Source of the DNA: Myxococcales bacterium
Lineage (GTDB): Bacteria > Lernaellota > Lernaellaia > Lernaellales > Lernaellaceae
Assembly (NCBI GenBank): GCA_012517325.1
Contig: JAAYVF010000066.1
Coordinates: 1-39,849 of the forward strand
DNA: 39,849 nucleotides
Direction of reading: 5' to 3'
Shown here: positions 16,206 through 24,667 of the stretch, one piece after another
Position numbering within the stretch: position 1 is the first letter of the stretch
How the letters are laid out: every line of letters starts with the position of its first letter
Translations under genes and position numbers: made by a program
The notes under the pieces: generated by a model
Seen by the model: only the letters and a program-made list of their open reading frames with translations
The model's database searches: none
What the model was told of the DNA's origin: nothing

Positions 16206-16792
16206 AAAAACTGGATGTCAGGGGACTGGCCTGCCCCGAACCGATCGTCCGCGCCAAACGGGCCCTGCTCGATGAACGCGAACCGCAAGTGCTGCTGATC
16301 GTGGATTCGGCGGTGACGCGCGACAACCTCAAGAAATTCGCCGCCGCCAAGGGTCTGCAATTTGCCGAATCCGCGCAAGGTCAGGAATGGCAAATTACCC
16401 TTACCGCCACCGGCGAGGCCGGCGCGGGCCAGACCGCGGCGGGCGGCGTTTTGAAAAAGGGCCCGGTGGTGCTCGTTCGCCGCCGCACGTTCGGCGAGCC
16501 CAGCGGCGAGTTGGGAACGATCCTCATCCGCGCCTTTTTTAAAACGCTCGGCGATTTGGAAGTCCTGCCGGAGAAGATCATCTTCATCAACGAAGGCGTG
16601 CAACTGGCCTGTCACGACGAGGCCGTCATCGAGTATTGCGGCAAGCTCGCGGCCGCGGGCGTCGAAATCGTGAGCTGCGGCACCTGCCTCGATTACTTCA
16701 ACTTGGTGTCCGGTTTGAAGGTCGGCCGGGCCGGCAACATGTACGACATTGCCGGGGCCCTGATGGAGGCCGCTCACGTCGTGGAGCCCTGA
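16202..16792 (+). CDS. yedF: Selenium metabolism protein YedF (TusA + DsrE-like)
   Basis: A 196-aa two-domain protein. Residues 1-75 are a TusA/SirA-like domain with the active Cys C11 (DVRGLACPEPIVRAK). Residues about 86-196 are a DsrE-like domain with C137 (VQLACHDE) and C159-x2-C162 (CGTCLDYF). This architecture is the sulfurtransferase-like selenium metabolism protein YedF, found with selenocysteine genes and thought to handle a reactive Se/S persulfide; the exact reaction is not settled. It overlaps the upstream lipoprotein (ATGA) and is followed after 3 nt by the desulfurase, its presumed Se donor. Confidence 0.9.
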   Translation: MKKLDVRGLACPEPIVRAKRALLDEREPQVLLIVDSAVTRDNLKKFAAAKGLQFAESAQGQEWQITLTATGEAGAGQTAAGGVLKKGPVVLVRRRTFGEPSGELGTILIRAFFKTLGDLEVLPEKIIFINEGVQLACHDEAVIEYCGKLAAAGVEIVSCGTCLDYFNLVSGLKVGRAGNMYDIAGALMEAAHVVEP

Positions 16793-16795
16793 GGC

Positions 16796-17956
16796 ATGGC
16801 CGAAAACGGACATTTGTACTTCGACAACGCCGCCACCAGCTATCCCAAACCGGCGGAAGTGTATGCGGCGCTGGATCGCTACGCGCGCGAGGAAGGCGGC
16901 TCGGCGGGGCGGGGCGCCCATGCCCGCGCCGTCGCCGGCAGCCGGTTGCTGTTCAATCTGCGCGAGGAACTGGCTGCTTTACTGGGCGGACACCCGGACC
17001 GTCTTGTGTTGACCCGCCACGCCACCGAGGCGCTCAACCTGGCGTTGTTTTCGCTGATCGAACCGGGAGCCGTCGTGGCTCACGGCGCGCTCGAGCACAA
17101 TGCCGTCATGCGCCCCTTGCAGCATCTCGCGGCGACGCGCGGCGTCCGGTTGCTCGAAATCCCGGGCGACGCCGACGGCCGCCTGACCCCCGACGCGCTG
17201 CGCCGGGCGCTCGCCGCGGAGCCGATCGCCGCGGTCGTCACCCTGCACGGTTCCAACGTCAACGGCGCGATACAGGATTTGGCGGCCCTGGGCGAGTTGT
17301 GCCGAGCGCGCGAAATTCCGTTCATCGTCGATGCCGCCCAGACGGCCGGTTGCTGGCCGATCGACCAGGAAGCCATGGGCATCGACGCCTTGTGCGTCAC
17401 CGGCCATAAAAGCCTGCTCGGTCCGACGGGCGTCGGCGCGTTGCTGCTCGCCGCGCGCGTCGCCGAGCGCGTCGCGCCGCTCGTTCACGGCGGCACCGGA
17501 TCGGAATCGGAAAAGGAAACGATGCCCGATTTTCTGCCCGATCGGCTCGAAGCGGGCACGCCCAACACGTTCGGGGCGGCCGGCCTGTTGGCGGGGGTTC
17601 GCTACGTGACGCGGCGGACCGTGGCGGCGGTGCGCCGCCACGAGGACGAACTGCGCGGCCGGTTGCGCGAGCGGTTGCGGGCGATACCCGGCCTGCGCGT
17701 GCTGGCTGCGGACGGTGACGCGCTGGCGGTGGTCAGCGTGGTCGGCGCCGTGGCGCCATCCGACCTGGCGTTTCTCCTGAGCGAACGCTACGGCATCGCG
17801 ACGCGCGCCGGATTGCATTGCGCGCCGCGCGCCCACCGCACGCTCGGCACGCTGGCGATGGGCGCCCTCCGGCTCGCGCCCGGCCCCTTGACGCCGCCGG
17901 CGGCGGTCGACGAAGTGGCCGCTGCCCTGCACGATTTGCTGGGAGCGCTGGCATGA
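16796..17956 (+). CDS. NifS/SufS-like cysteine desulfurase of the selenium operon
   Basis: A 386-aa class V aminotransferase-fold PLP enzyme. PLP Lys is K205 (VTGHKSLLGPTG), the stacking His is H101 (LEHNAVM), D179 is in VDAAQT, and the mobile-loop catalytic Cys is C342 (GLHCAPRAHRTLGT). The GLHCAP-x-AH pattern belongs to the desulfurase subfamily found in selenium clusters next to YedF. It removes S or Se from (seleno)cysteine as a persulfide or perselenide, here likely passed to YedF and the DUF3343 protein for SelD. It lies 3 nt after yedF and shares ATGA with the next gene. Confidence 0.9.
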   Translation: MAENGHLYFDNAATSYPKPAEVYAALDRYAREEGGSAGRGAHARAVAGSRLLFNLREELAALLGGHPDRLVLTRHATEALNLALFSLIEPGAVVAHGALEHNAVMRPLQHLAATRGVRLLEIPGDADGRLTPDALRRALAAEPIAAVVTLHGSNVNGAIQDLAALGELCRAREIPFIVDAAQTAGCWPIDQEAMGIDALCVTGHKSLLGPTGVGALLLAARVAERVAPLVHGGTGSESEKETMPDFLPDRLEAGTPNTFGAAGLLAGVRYVTRRTVAAVRRHEDELRGRLRERLRAIPGLRVLAADGDALAVVSVVGAVAPSDLAFLLSERYGIATRAGLHCAPRAHRTLGTLAMGALRLAPGPLTPPAAVDEVAAALHDLLGALA

Positions 17957-18204
17957 CGGTCTGCGCCTTGATCTTCCGCAGCGTTCACGACGTGCTCAAG
18001 GCCGAAAAGATCGTGCTGGGAAAAAACCTGGCGGTACGGCTGATTCCGGTTCCGAAACAAGTCGATCCCGATTGCGGAGTGGCGTTGCAGATCTCCTGCG
18101 AACAGCGTGACGAGATTCTTTTTCTGCTGGCCGAACTGCACCACCGGCTGAAGGGCGTTTACCTCGTCGATGGCACGAGGTTCTCGCCGCTCGAGGACCG
18201 ATGA
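17953..18204 (+). CDS. DUF3343 putative Se/S carrier-like protein
   Basis: An 83-aa protein of the DUF3343 family (FRSVHDVLKAEKIVL start, LIPVPKQVDPDCGVALQI core). Family members carry a conserved Cys in the DCGVAL loop (here C41) and are repeatedly found between a NifS-like desulfurase and selenium genes; a role as a Se/S carrier has been proposed. The start is fixed by ATGA overlap with the desulfurase. It overlaps selB by 4 nt. Confidence 0.85.
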   Translation: MTVCALIFRSVHDVLKAEKIVLGKNLAVRLIPVPKQVDPDCGVALQISCEQRDEILFLLAELHHRLKGVYLVDGTRFSPLEDR

Positions 18205-20117
18205 GCACCCGTCGCCTGGTCATGGGCACCGCCGGTCACATCGATCACGGCAAAACCAGCCTGATCAAAATGCTGACCGGCGTGGATTGCGACCGCCTAC
18301 CCGAGGAAAAAGCCCGCGGCATCACCATCGAACTGGGCTTCACCCATCTGGAACTGCCGTCCGGTTTCGCCGTCGGCGTGGTGGACGTGCCGGGGCACGA
18401 GCGTTTCGTGCGCGCCATGGTGGCCGGCGCGGCGGGCATCGACTTCGTGCTGTTCGTCGTCGCCGCCGACGAGGGCGTCATGCCGCAAACCCGCGAGCAC
18501 TTCGCCATCTGCCGCCTGCTGGGCCTGCGCCACGGACTGATCGCCCTGACCAAGGCCGATCTGGTGGACGACGAGATGCTCACCCTGGTGAAAGACGAGC
18601 TGGCCGAGCTGACGGCCGGCACTTTCTTGGCGGCGGCGCCCGTGGTGCCGGTCAGCGCCGTGACCGGCGCCGGCCGCGAAGCGATCCGGCAAGCGATCGA
18701 CGACGTGGCCCGGGCGGTCGTCGAACGCAGCGACAGCGGCATCTTCCGCCTGCCGATCGACCGGGTGTTCACGATCAAGGGTTTCGGCACGGTGGTCACG
18801 GGCACCTGCATCGGCGGGCAGGTCGCGGTGGGCGACGAGGTGGAGATCCTGCCGGAAGGGCGGCGGGCCCGGGTGCGGGGGTTGCAGGTTCATGAAAAGC
18901 CGGTCGAGGCCGCTTACGCGGGGCAGCGCACGGCCGTGAATCTGCAGGGCATCGAACTGCAGGAAGTATCCCGTGGCGCCATGCTCGCGACGCCGGACGT
19001 TCTGACGCCGACCCAAATCATCGACGTCGAAACGGAGCTGCTGCCCGAGGCCCCGCGCCCGATCAAGCACCGCAGCCTCGTGCGGGTCCATTGTTACACC
19101 CGGGAAGTCATGGCCCGCGCGGTGCCGCTCAATTTCGAGGTGCTGGAAGCCGGCCAAACGGGGCTGTTGCAACTGCGGTTGGCCGAGCCGCTGATCGCCC
19201 TGCCGGGCGACCGTTTCGTGTTGCGCTCGTATTCGCCGGTGCTGACGGTCGGCGGCGGCACCATCCTGAACTCGCAGGCGAACAAACACCGCGCGCCCTA
19301 TGCGGAGGCGCTGGCCGATCTGCAGATCCTGCGCACCGGGACGCTGGCCGACCGCCTGGCCGTGCACTATCGGCAGGCGGGTCGTTACGGCCGGCGGCTG
19401 GCGCGCCTGGCGCCACTGGTCGGGCTGCACGAAAAGGGATTGCGCGAGGAATACCAGAAACTGCTCAGCTGCCGCCGGATCGTGCGGATCGACGCCGACA
19501 CCGAAAACGCCGTCGACGCCGAAGTCTTCGCCGCTTTACAGGCGGAACTGTTGGAACTGGTGGCCGCCCATCACCGCGACCACCCGTACGAGCCCGGCAT
19601 CAGCCGGGCCGAATTGCTCGGCCGCGCGGGGGTGGGCGCCGAGGCGAAAGTCGTGCAAAAAGCCCTGTCCGCCCTGGCCGCGGAAAAGAAGGCGGTCATC
19701 GAGGGAAATCTCGTCCATGCGCCGACGCACGACGCGGCGGCCGACGAGGCCATGCAACGATCGGTCGCGCGGCTGCACGAAGCGATCCGCCAGGCGGGGA
19801 TGGCCGCGCCGACCTACAAAGAGTTGCAGGAAACCGAACCGGACCCGAAATTGCTCGATCAGGCCCTGGCGGTGCTGACGCGGGAAAGCCGGATCCGGCG
19901 CGTCGGTCCGACGCTGTTTTACGACGCGGCGGTGCTGGCCGAGGCGCAGGAGCGATTGACGGCCTACCTCGCCGCGCACGGTGATATCGACGCCCAGGGG
20001 ATGAAGACGCTATACGGCATCAGCCGCAAGTGGACCATTCCGCTCGCCGAATATTTCGACGCCCAGCGCCTGACCCTACGCGTCGGCGACAAGCGCACGC
20101 TTCGCCGGATGAAGTAG
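18201..20117 (+). CDS. selB: Selenocysteine-specific elongation factor SelB
   Basis: A 638-aa translational GTPase. G1 is GTAGHIDHGKTS (residues 9-20), G3 is DVPGHERF, G4 is LTKADLV, and the switch segment is EKARGITIELGF. Domains II-III are EF-Tu-like (VFTIKGFGTVVTGTC, GDRFVLRSYSPVLTVGGG). The C-terminal part from about 380 is the set of winged helices that bind the SECIS RNA (KWTIPLAEYFD and KRTLRRMK at the end are typical). It delivers Sec-tRNA to UGA codons with a SECIS element. Its presence means the organism encodes selenoproteins. selA, selD and the tRNA gene selC are not in this window. It is the last gene of the operon, converging on the FHA gene with 35 bp between. Confidence 0.95.
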   Translation: MSTRRLVMGTAGHIDHGKTSLIKMLTGVDCDRLPEEKARGITIELGFTHLELPSGFAVGVVDVPGHERFVRAMVAGAAGIDFVLFVVAADEGVMPQTREHFAICRLLGLRHGLIALTKADLVDDEMLTLVKDELAELTAGTFLAAAPVVPVSAVTGAGREAIRQAIDDVARAVVERSDSGIFRLPIDRVFTIKGFGTVVTGTCIGGQVAVGDEVEILPEGRRARVRGLQVHEKPVEAAYAGQRTAVNLQGIELQEVSRGAMLATPDVLTPTQIIDVETELLPEAPRPIKHRSLVRVHCYTREVMARAVPLNFEVLEAGQTGLLQLRLAEPLIALPGDRFVLRSYSPVLTVGGGTILNSQANKHRAPYAEALADLQILRTGTLADRLAVHYRQAGRYGRRLARLAPLVGLHEKGLREEYQKLLSCRRIVRIDADTENAVDAEVFAALQAELLELVAAHHRDHPYEPGISRAELLGRAGVGAEAKVVQKALSALAAEKKAVIEGNLVHAPTHDAAADEAMQRSVARLHEAIRQAGMAAPTYKELQETEPDPKLLDQALAVLTRESRIRRVGPTLFYDAAVLAEAQERLTAYLAAHGDIDAQGMKTLYGISRKWTIPLAEYFDAQRLTLRVGDKRTLRRMK

Positions 20118-20152
20118 CGTTTCGCCGATGCGGCGGTCGTTTTCCGCGGCGC

Positions 20153-20977
20153 TCAATCTTTTTTAAACACCGCATGGATGAATTTGCTGAACCGGCCGCG
20201 CAACCCTTCGCGGTGGCGATAGACCAGCCGGGCTTCCGGCAGTTCGATGACGTCGCCGTCGCGCAGCAGCCGTTCGGTGACGCGTCGGCCGTTGACGAAG
20301 GTGCCGTTTTCGCTTTTCAGATCGACGAGCAGGCAACCGGCGGCGTTGTTTCGGATTTCCGCGTGATGGGCGCTGACGGCCGGCGCGGTCAGCCGCAGGT
20401 GGCAATCGGCGGCGCGGCCAAGGCGAAAGACCGGCATCGCCAGCAGGTAACAGCCTTCGATCTGTTCCGCGCCGGTCGTTTCGAGCCGGGGAAAGCGGGC
20501 GACCTGAAGCTTCTTCTCGAACGCGCTTTCCAACAAGTCGTGCTTGCCGCGCGCCAGAGTGAGATCGAACGAACCGGCCGTCTCGCTGGTTTCCCGGGGC
20601 GCCGTCGTGGCGCCGCGCGGGTCGAACAACTCGGCGATCTGGTCCTTCGACAGCGCCATGGTGCGCTCCAGCGCCGCGTCGTCCCGCTCGTTTTCGCTGA
20701 CGGCGAACAGGTTGGAGCCGAGAATCAGCAAGTCGCCGACGCAGAGCGGCACGGGATCGTGGATGCGCCGGCTGTTGACGAAAACGCCGTTGGTGGATTG
20801 CTGGTCGCGGATGACCGGGCCGGCTTTTTCGATCATCAGCAGCGCGTGCCAGCGCGACACGTCCGGGTCGGTCAGAATGATGTCGTTGGATGGGTCGCGG
20901 CCGATCGTCAAGCGGGACTTGTATAGGGGAAAAAGCAAAACCTGCCCTTCGCCATCGGTGCTTTTCAGTTCGAACAT
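20153..20977 (-). CDS. Protein with two FHA domains
   Basis: A 274-aa protein. FHA domain 1 spans about residues 1-95 (LTIGRDPSNDI, VSRWHALL, STNGVFVN). FHA domain 2 spans about 175-260 (FRLGRAADCHLRL, VSAHHAEI, SENGTFVNGRRV). Both keep the GR, S-x-x-H and NG core residues that bind phosphothreonine. A charged linker (96-165) separates them. It has no signal peptide, membrane segment or catalytic domain, so it is probably a cytoplasmic phospho-Thr adaptor. No Ser/Thr kinase is nearby. It is convergent with selB and co-oriented with the cytochrome gene upstream, but a promoter-like sequence separates them. Confidence 0.9.
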   Translation of the reverse strand: MFELKSTDGEGQVLLFPLYKSRLTIGRDPSNDIILTDPDVSRWHALLMIEKAGPVIRDQQSTNGVFVNSRRIHDPVPLCVGDLLILGSNLFAVSENERDDAALERTMALSKDQIAELFDPRGATTAPRETSETAGSFDLTLARGKHDLLESAFEKKLQVARFPRLETTGAEQIEGCYLLAMPVFRLGRAADCHLRLTAPAVSAHHAEIRNNAAGCLLVDLKSENGTFVNGRRVTERLLRDGDVIELPEARLVYRHREGLRGRFSKFIHAVFKKD

Positions 20978-21031
20978 GCCTGGCCTCGTCGGTTGCCGGC
21001 GGCGGTCGCCGCGGTGCGCTAGCTTTTCGAT

Positions 21032-21059
21032 AACTTAGAAGACCGGACCGGTTTGTCAA
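21032..21059 (-). promoter_or_regulatory. Candidate promoter of the FHA gene with palindromic spacer
   Basis: On the minus strand TTGACA (21059-21054) is followed after 16 nt by TAAGTT (21037-21032), with a poor -10. The spacer contains the perfect palindrome ACCGG-N-CCGGT (21042-21052). The start codon lies about 55 nt downstream. Confidence 0.35.
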
Positions 21060-21091
21060 ACGGCCGGGGCGAGCGGTTCGTCGCCGGCGCA

Positions 21092-23482
21092 CTAGGGTTG
21101 AGGGAACGGAATCGGGAAAACGGTTTGTTGCAGCACCAGCGGCTCGATCCGATTCGCCGGATCATCGGTGATCCAGGTCATAAAACGATCCGTATAGCGT
21201 AGGTAATACAATGAATAAGTCGCTTGCAGGGGAAACGCCACATCCGGTGGGATCTCGATATTGTACTCGTCCAGATAGGGATGATCCGGCGAAATCCATT
21301 TGCGGTTGATAATGTCTACATAGGACAGCGAATCCATCGGCTCGATCCAGTTTCCGGTCGCGTCCACTTCCAGCCGGCCCAACTGGTGATCCGGCACGTC
21401 GGGGGAACCGCTCTTCCAGATCTCGCGACCCAGATTGTCCCGGATTTCCAACGCCAGCCAGGATCGGGTGATATTGGCGAAAAGGGAACTGGGAAAATCG
21501 TGCGCGACGTTGCGACTGGCTGCGGTCAGGCCGAGCCGCAGTCGCCAGGGCTGGGCGGAGCGGTCCCAGACCATGGTGGTCAAATTGAAAAGAAAATGGC
21601 CCTTTTTATCGCCGACTAGATTGTCGAGGCCGCGGATTTTATTCAACGTGCGGGCGTAATTGTTGACCCGATAGGCTTTCAGTGTTTCGTCCAAAAAGGT
21701 CGATAGCTGGTACAGCGGCACCAACTCGGATCGCAGCCATAGCTTTTGATTGTCGGCGAAGAGGACGAGTTGCTCTTGCTGCGTCGCTTCGGTTTCCAAG
21801 GCGGTTTTCGGCAGCAGATAATGGATGCCGAACATCCGGTGATCCTGCCAGGTGTATTGGTACTCATCTCGTTCCAAGCGGGGCATGTGGCAGGATTGGC
21901 ATGGAAAGGTTTTGGCGAAGGACGAAGCGCGATAGGAACTGACGTTGTCGAGCGGAATGTGCAAATGGCCGTTTCTGGTCGATTCCAGCGAATGGCAAGG
22001 AAAACAGCCGCTGCCGTCCTTGGTGATCGGCGGCGCGAAATCCTGCACATGTTCCAGAACGCTACGCAGCATATAGGCCTGCCGTTGATCGGAATCCTGA
22101 TAAAGCCGATCAACCCGCGGCAGTGATACGGCGTATTCGCCGTTTTTATCGTTGGCCCGGCGCATCAGGTGACAGGCGCGGCAACTGACCCCTTCGCTTT
22201 GACGGACATGCTCCGGATCGATCAGCAAACCTGGATTCTCGTTGAACGATACCGCCGGATCATGGCAAACGGCGCAATGACGCAGAATTTCGGTTCCATG
22301 CTTTGCCGCCAAAGCCTGCGCCGTTCGCTGAAAAGGAAGATTTTTTGCGGCATAAGCGTGAACGGAAACAACCCATTGGCGATAGGGCACTTCATGGCAT
22401 TTTTTGCATTCGATGCTTTTTTCAAGCGTCGCCGGAGGTAAATTTCGGAAGATCAGGTTTTCTTTTTTTGCCAGCGGTTCGGTGACGTATTGGTGGCGAT
22501 CAAGCGAGGCTTGAATCAAATGCTGTTTGGCTTCGGTAAAGGAATAAAACGCCAAACCGGTGGCGGCGCAAAGGATCAGCGCCGGAAGATAGTAAGCGTG
22601 TCGCCAACGAGTCGGAAAAAAGAGCCGGGAAGACAGCAACAGCAGGTAATACCCACCGAAAAAAAACAGACCGAAAGCAAAAAGCGAATGAATTTTCCGG
22701 TAGAAAAAGGCAAACCGCAGGGCGACCGGATTTAAGGTTGAATAGATCCCGGTGATCACGACGAGAAGCAGAAAATAATGAGCCAGGCACCACCAACGGG
22801 TCAGCATGGCATCCCGATGTACGGGACCGCGGGTGAATACCAGGTAAAACAAGATTAACGGGAGAACGGAAATATTGACGAAAAAAACCAAGAGCAAGGG
22901 GACCGGTGCCAGGAGAGACCAAATCATTAATAATGGGTAGGCCAGAAAGGAAATGGTCAGCAATTTGGAGTGGAAGCGCCATAAGGCGAACAACAAATAG
23001 AGAAGCGTCAGCAAGGCGAATAACGAACCGATGACGGTATGCAACTGCAATTGCCGTTCATAAACCGGCGCCAGACTCAGGTTACAAACGAGCCAACCGG
23101 TGTTGAGCCAGAGGATCAGGAGACTGGCGAGATAGAGAAAAGACAGCAAACCGAGGCCGATTCTTTGTTTACGTCCGGGAGGGCGAATGGCCGGTGCGAG
23201 GGGAGACGCCGGTTCCACGTCGGCCGGTGGTTGAAGCCAGTGGCGAGAAAGAAAACGGAAGAAAGCGACCAAAATCCAACCGTAGACGGCGGCCATCAAC
23301 AGGCCGGCTAGGGAGATCAGCAAATTAATGCCGACGCTTTGATAATCTCCCTCCCGCCAAGGTGTAATGCTGTTGGAAATACGGTTGTAAATATTGATAA
23401 GTGCCCAAAAGAAAATTAAAACAAACGAAAGCGCGGCGAAAAATAGAAATAAATATTTAAATGTATTTTTTAAAAAGTTCAT
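21092..23482 (-). CDS. Polytopic membrane cytochrome with five c-type hemes
   Basis: This 796-aa protein has two halves. The N-terminal about 340 residues hold roughly nine hydrophobic helices (e.g. LFLFFAALSFVLIFFWALI, INLLISLAGLLMAAVYGWIL, LFAFGLFFFGGYYLLLL). The C-terminal periplasmic part carries five CxxCH heme sites: CKKCH, CAVCH, CRACH, CFPCH, CQSCH, followed by a heme-free beta-rich region. It probably passes electrons between the quinone pool and periplasmic or outer-membrane acceptors. I cannot match it to a named respiratory complex. Base composition is clearly lower in GC than the neighbours and the 5' end is AT-rich. No good ribosome binding site precedes the ATG at 23482. Both suggest recent acquisition. 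Confidence 0.8.
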   Translation of the reverse strand: MNFLKNTFKYLFLFFAALSFVLIFFWALINIYNRISNSITPWREGDYQSVGINLLISLAGLLMAAVYGWILVAFFRFLSRHWLQPPADVEPASPLAPAIRPPGRKQRIGLGLLSFLYLASLLILWLNTGWLVCNLSLAPVYERQLQLHTVIGSLFALLTLLYLLFALWRFHSKLLTISFLAYPLLMIWSLLAPVPLLLVFFVNISVLPLILFYLVFTRGPVHRDAMLTRWWCLAHYFLLLVVITGIYSTLNPVALRFAFFYRKIHSLFAFGLFFFGGYYLLLLSSRLFFPTRWRHAYYLPALILCAATGLAFYSFTEAKQHLIQASLDRHQYVTEPLAKKENLIFRNLPPATLEKSIECKKCHEVPYRQWVVSVHAYAAKNLPFQRTAQALAAKHGTEILRHCAVCHDPAVSFNENPGLLIDPEHVRQSEGVSCRACHLMRRANDKNGEYAVSLPRVDRLYQDSDQRQAYMLRSVLEHVQDFAPPITKDGSGCFPCHSLESTRNGHLHIPLDNVSSYRASSFAKTFPCQSCHMPRLERDEYQYTWQDHRMFGIHYLLPKTALETEATQQEQLVLFADNQKLWLRSELVPLYQLSTFLDETLKAYRVNNYARTLNKIRGLDNLVGDKKGHFLFNLTTMVWDRSAQPWRLRLGLTAASRNVAHDFPSSLFANITRSWLALEIRDNLGREIWKSGSPDVPDHQLGRLEVDATGNWIEPMDSLSYVDIINRKWISPDHPYLDEYNIEIPPDVAFPLQATYSLYYLRYTDRFMTWITDDPANRIEPLVLQQTVFPIPFPQP

Positions 23483-23592
23483 GCCGTTTGTTTATTTAAT
23501 GAAATTGGTTGCACTCTTGTGACGCGATCGGCACAACTTAGTGTTGGCTTCATGGTAAATGACATTCTGCTGTGAGGTCAACAACCGGGATT

Positions 23593-23598
23593 TATAAT
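23593..23598 (+). promoter_or_regulatory. TATAAT -10 box in AT-rich divergent intergenic region
   Basis: A perfect TATAAT sits about 90 bp upstream of the radical SAM start. The best -35 at 17 nt spacing (CTGTGA, 23570-23575) is weak. The 204-bp AT-rich gap 23483-23686 separates divergent genes and must hold both promoters; on the minus strand only a TTGACC (23581-23576) stands out. Confidence 0.35.
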
Positions 23599-23686
23599 GT
23601 TTTTGTGGTCAGTGCCCAATGCGTCCCGAAGGGGGGAGGCGGCAGGGGTGCTGTTTTCCCGTCATTCTTCGTGTAGGATACCGGCC

Positions 23687-24667
23687 ATGAAAACGGGACC
23701 GACACAGGCGATCATCGCGGTGACCTACCGCTGCAACGCGCGGTGCGGCATGTGCGACATCTGGCGCAAGGAGCACGCGCCTGAGGTCGAGCCGAGCGTG
23801 TACTATCATCTGCCGGCGAGCTTGCGGGAAATCAACTTGTCGGGCGGCGAACCCTTTTTACGCGACGACCTGGAAAAAATCGTCGCGGTCATGACCGAAC
23901 GGCTGCCGGGCGCTCGCATTTTAATCAGCAGCAACGGCCTTTTAACCGAACGCATCGCGCGCCTGGCGCCGGACCTGCATCGGCTCAATCCGCGGTTGGG
24001 CCTGCGCGTCAGCATCGATGGTTCGGCCGCGACGCATGACCGCATTCGCGGCATTCCGGGCGCCCACGAGCATGCCTGGGAAACGCTGGCGGCGGCGCGG
24101 CGGGGCGGGCTGCGCGACCTGGGCATCGGCTTCACGATGGTCGCGGGCAACGAAGAAGAAATGCTGCCGGTGTACGAGCGGGCGATGGCCCTGGGCTACG
24201 AATTCACCGGGACCGTGGTGCACAGCTCGCCGATTTTTTTCGGCGAACACGACGCCCAGGAACCCGACCGCGAGAAAGCCGGCGCCGCCTACGAGGAACT
24301 GCGCCGCCGGCAACTGCGCTCCTGGAAACCGAAGAACTGGTTCCGCGCCTATTTCACCGGCGGCCTGCGCGACCTGGTGCGCGGGGCGGCGCGGCCGATC
24401 CAGTGCGAAGCGGGCACCGCGTTCTTTTACCTCGATCCCTACGGCACGGTCTTTCCGTGCCACCTGCGCGACTGGCCGCTGGGTAAAATCGAGGAAGGCT
24501 ACGACCGCCTGCGCGCGCAAGGCGCCGCCCAGCTCGAACGCGTCACCGCCTGTCGGGCCAATTGCTGGATGACTTGCACTGTCGCGCCGACGATGCGCCG
24601 CGACCTGTGGTGGACCGCGGCGCGCGTGTCGGTCGACCGGGTCAAAGCCTTGGTAGGGTGGTATTGA
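23687..24667 (+). CDS. Radical SAM protein with SPASM-like C-terminus
   Basis: A 326-aa protein with the radical SAM cluster motif C16-x3-C20-x2-C23 (YRCNARCGMC). The GGE-type motif is NLSGGEPFLRDD and SAM-contact strands are ISSNGLL and LRVSIDGS. The C-terminal region has further cysteines in a SPASM/twitch-like layout (IQCEAG, VFPCHLRDWPLG, ACRANCWMTC), likely holding an auxiliary [4Fe-4S] cluster. Such proteins modify peptides or other small substrates; the substrate is not deducible. The stop overlaps the next start (TGATG), so it is coupled to the GT4 gene, suggesting a role in surface glycan or lipid-linked metabolite synthesis. The ATG at 23687 is chosen because the core fold starts directly; an upstream ATG at 23597 would add 30 non-conserved residues. 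Confidence 0.85.
   Translation: MKTGPTQAIIAVTYRCNARCGMCDIWRKEHAPEVEPSVYYHLPASLREINLSGGEPFLRDDLEKIVAVMTERLPGARILISSNGLLTERIARLAPDLHRLNPRLGLRVSIDGSAATHDRIRGIPGAHEHAWETLAAARRGGLRDLGIGFTMVAGNEEEMLPVYERAMALGYEFTGTVVHSSPIFFGEHDAQEPDREKAGAAYEELRRRQLRSWKPKNWFRAYFTGGLRDLVRGAARPIQCEAGTAFFYLDPYGTVFPCHLRDWPLGKIEEGYDRLRAQGAAQLERVTACRANCWMTCTVAPTMRRDLWWTAARVSVDRVKALVGWY

Noticed and set aside
16202-20117. Selenoproteins in the window (genes ending at an in-frame UGA that continues)
   Set aside because: No gene in the window looks truncated at TGA with homologous sequence continuing after it; all recognised families are full length.
20118-20165. Intrinsic terminator between selB and the FHA gene (T-run at 20159-20164)
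   Set aside because: Only a 4-bp stem can be formed before the T-run; too weak to call.
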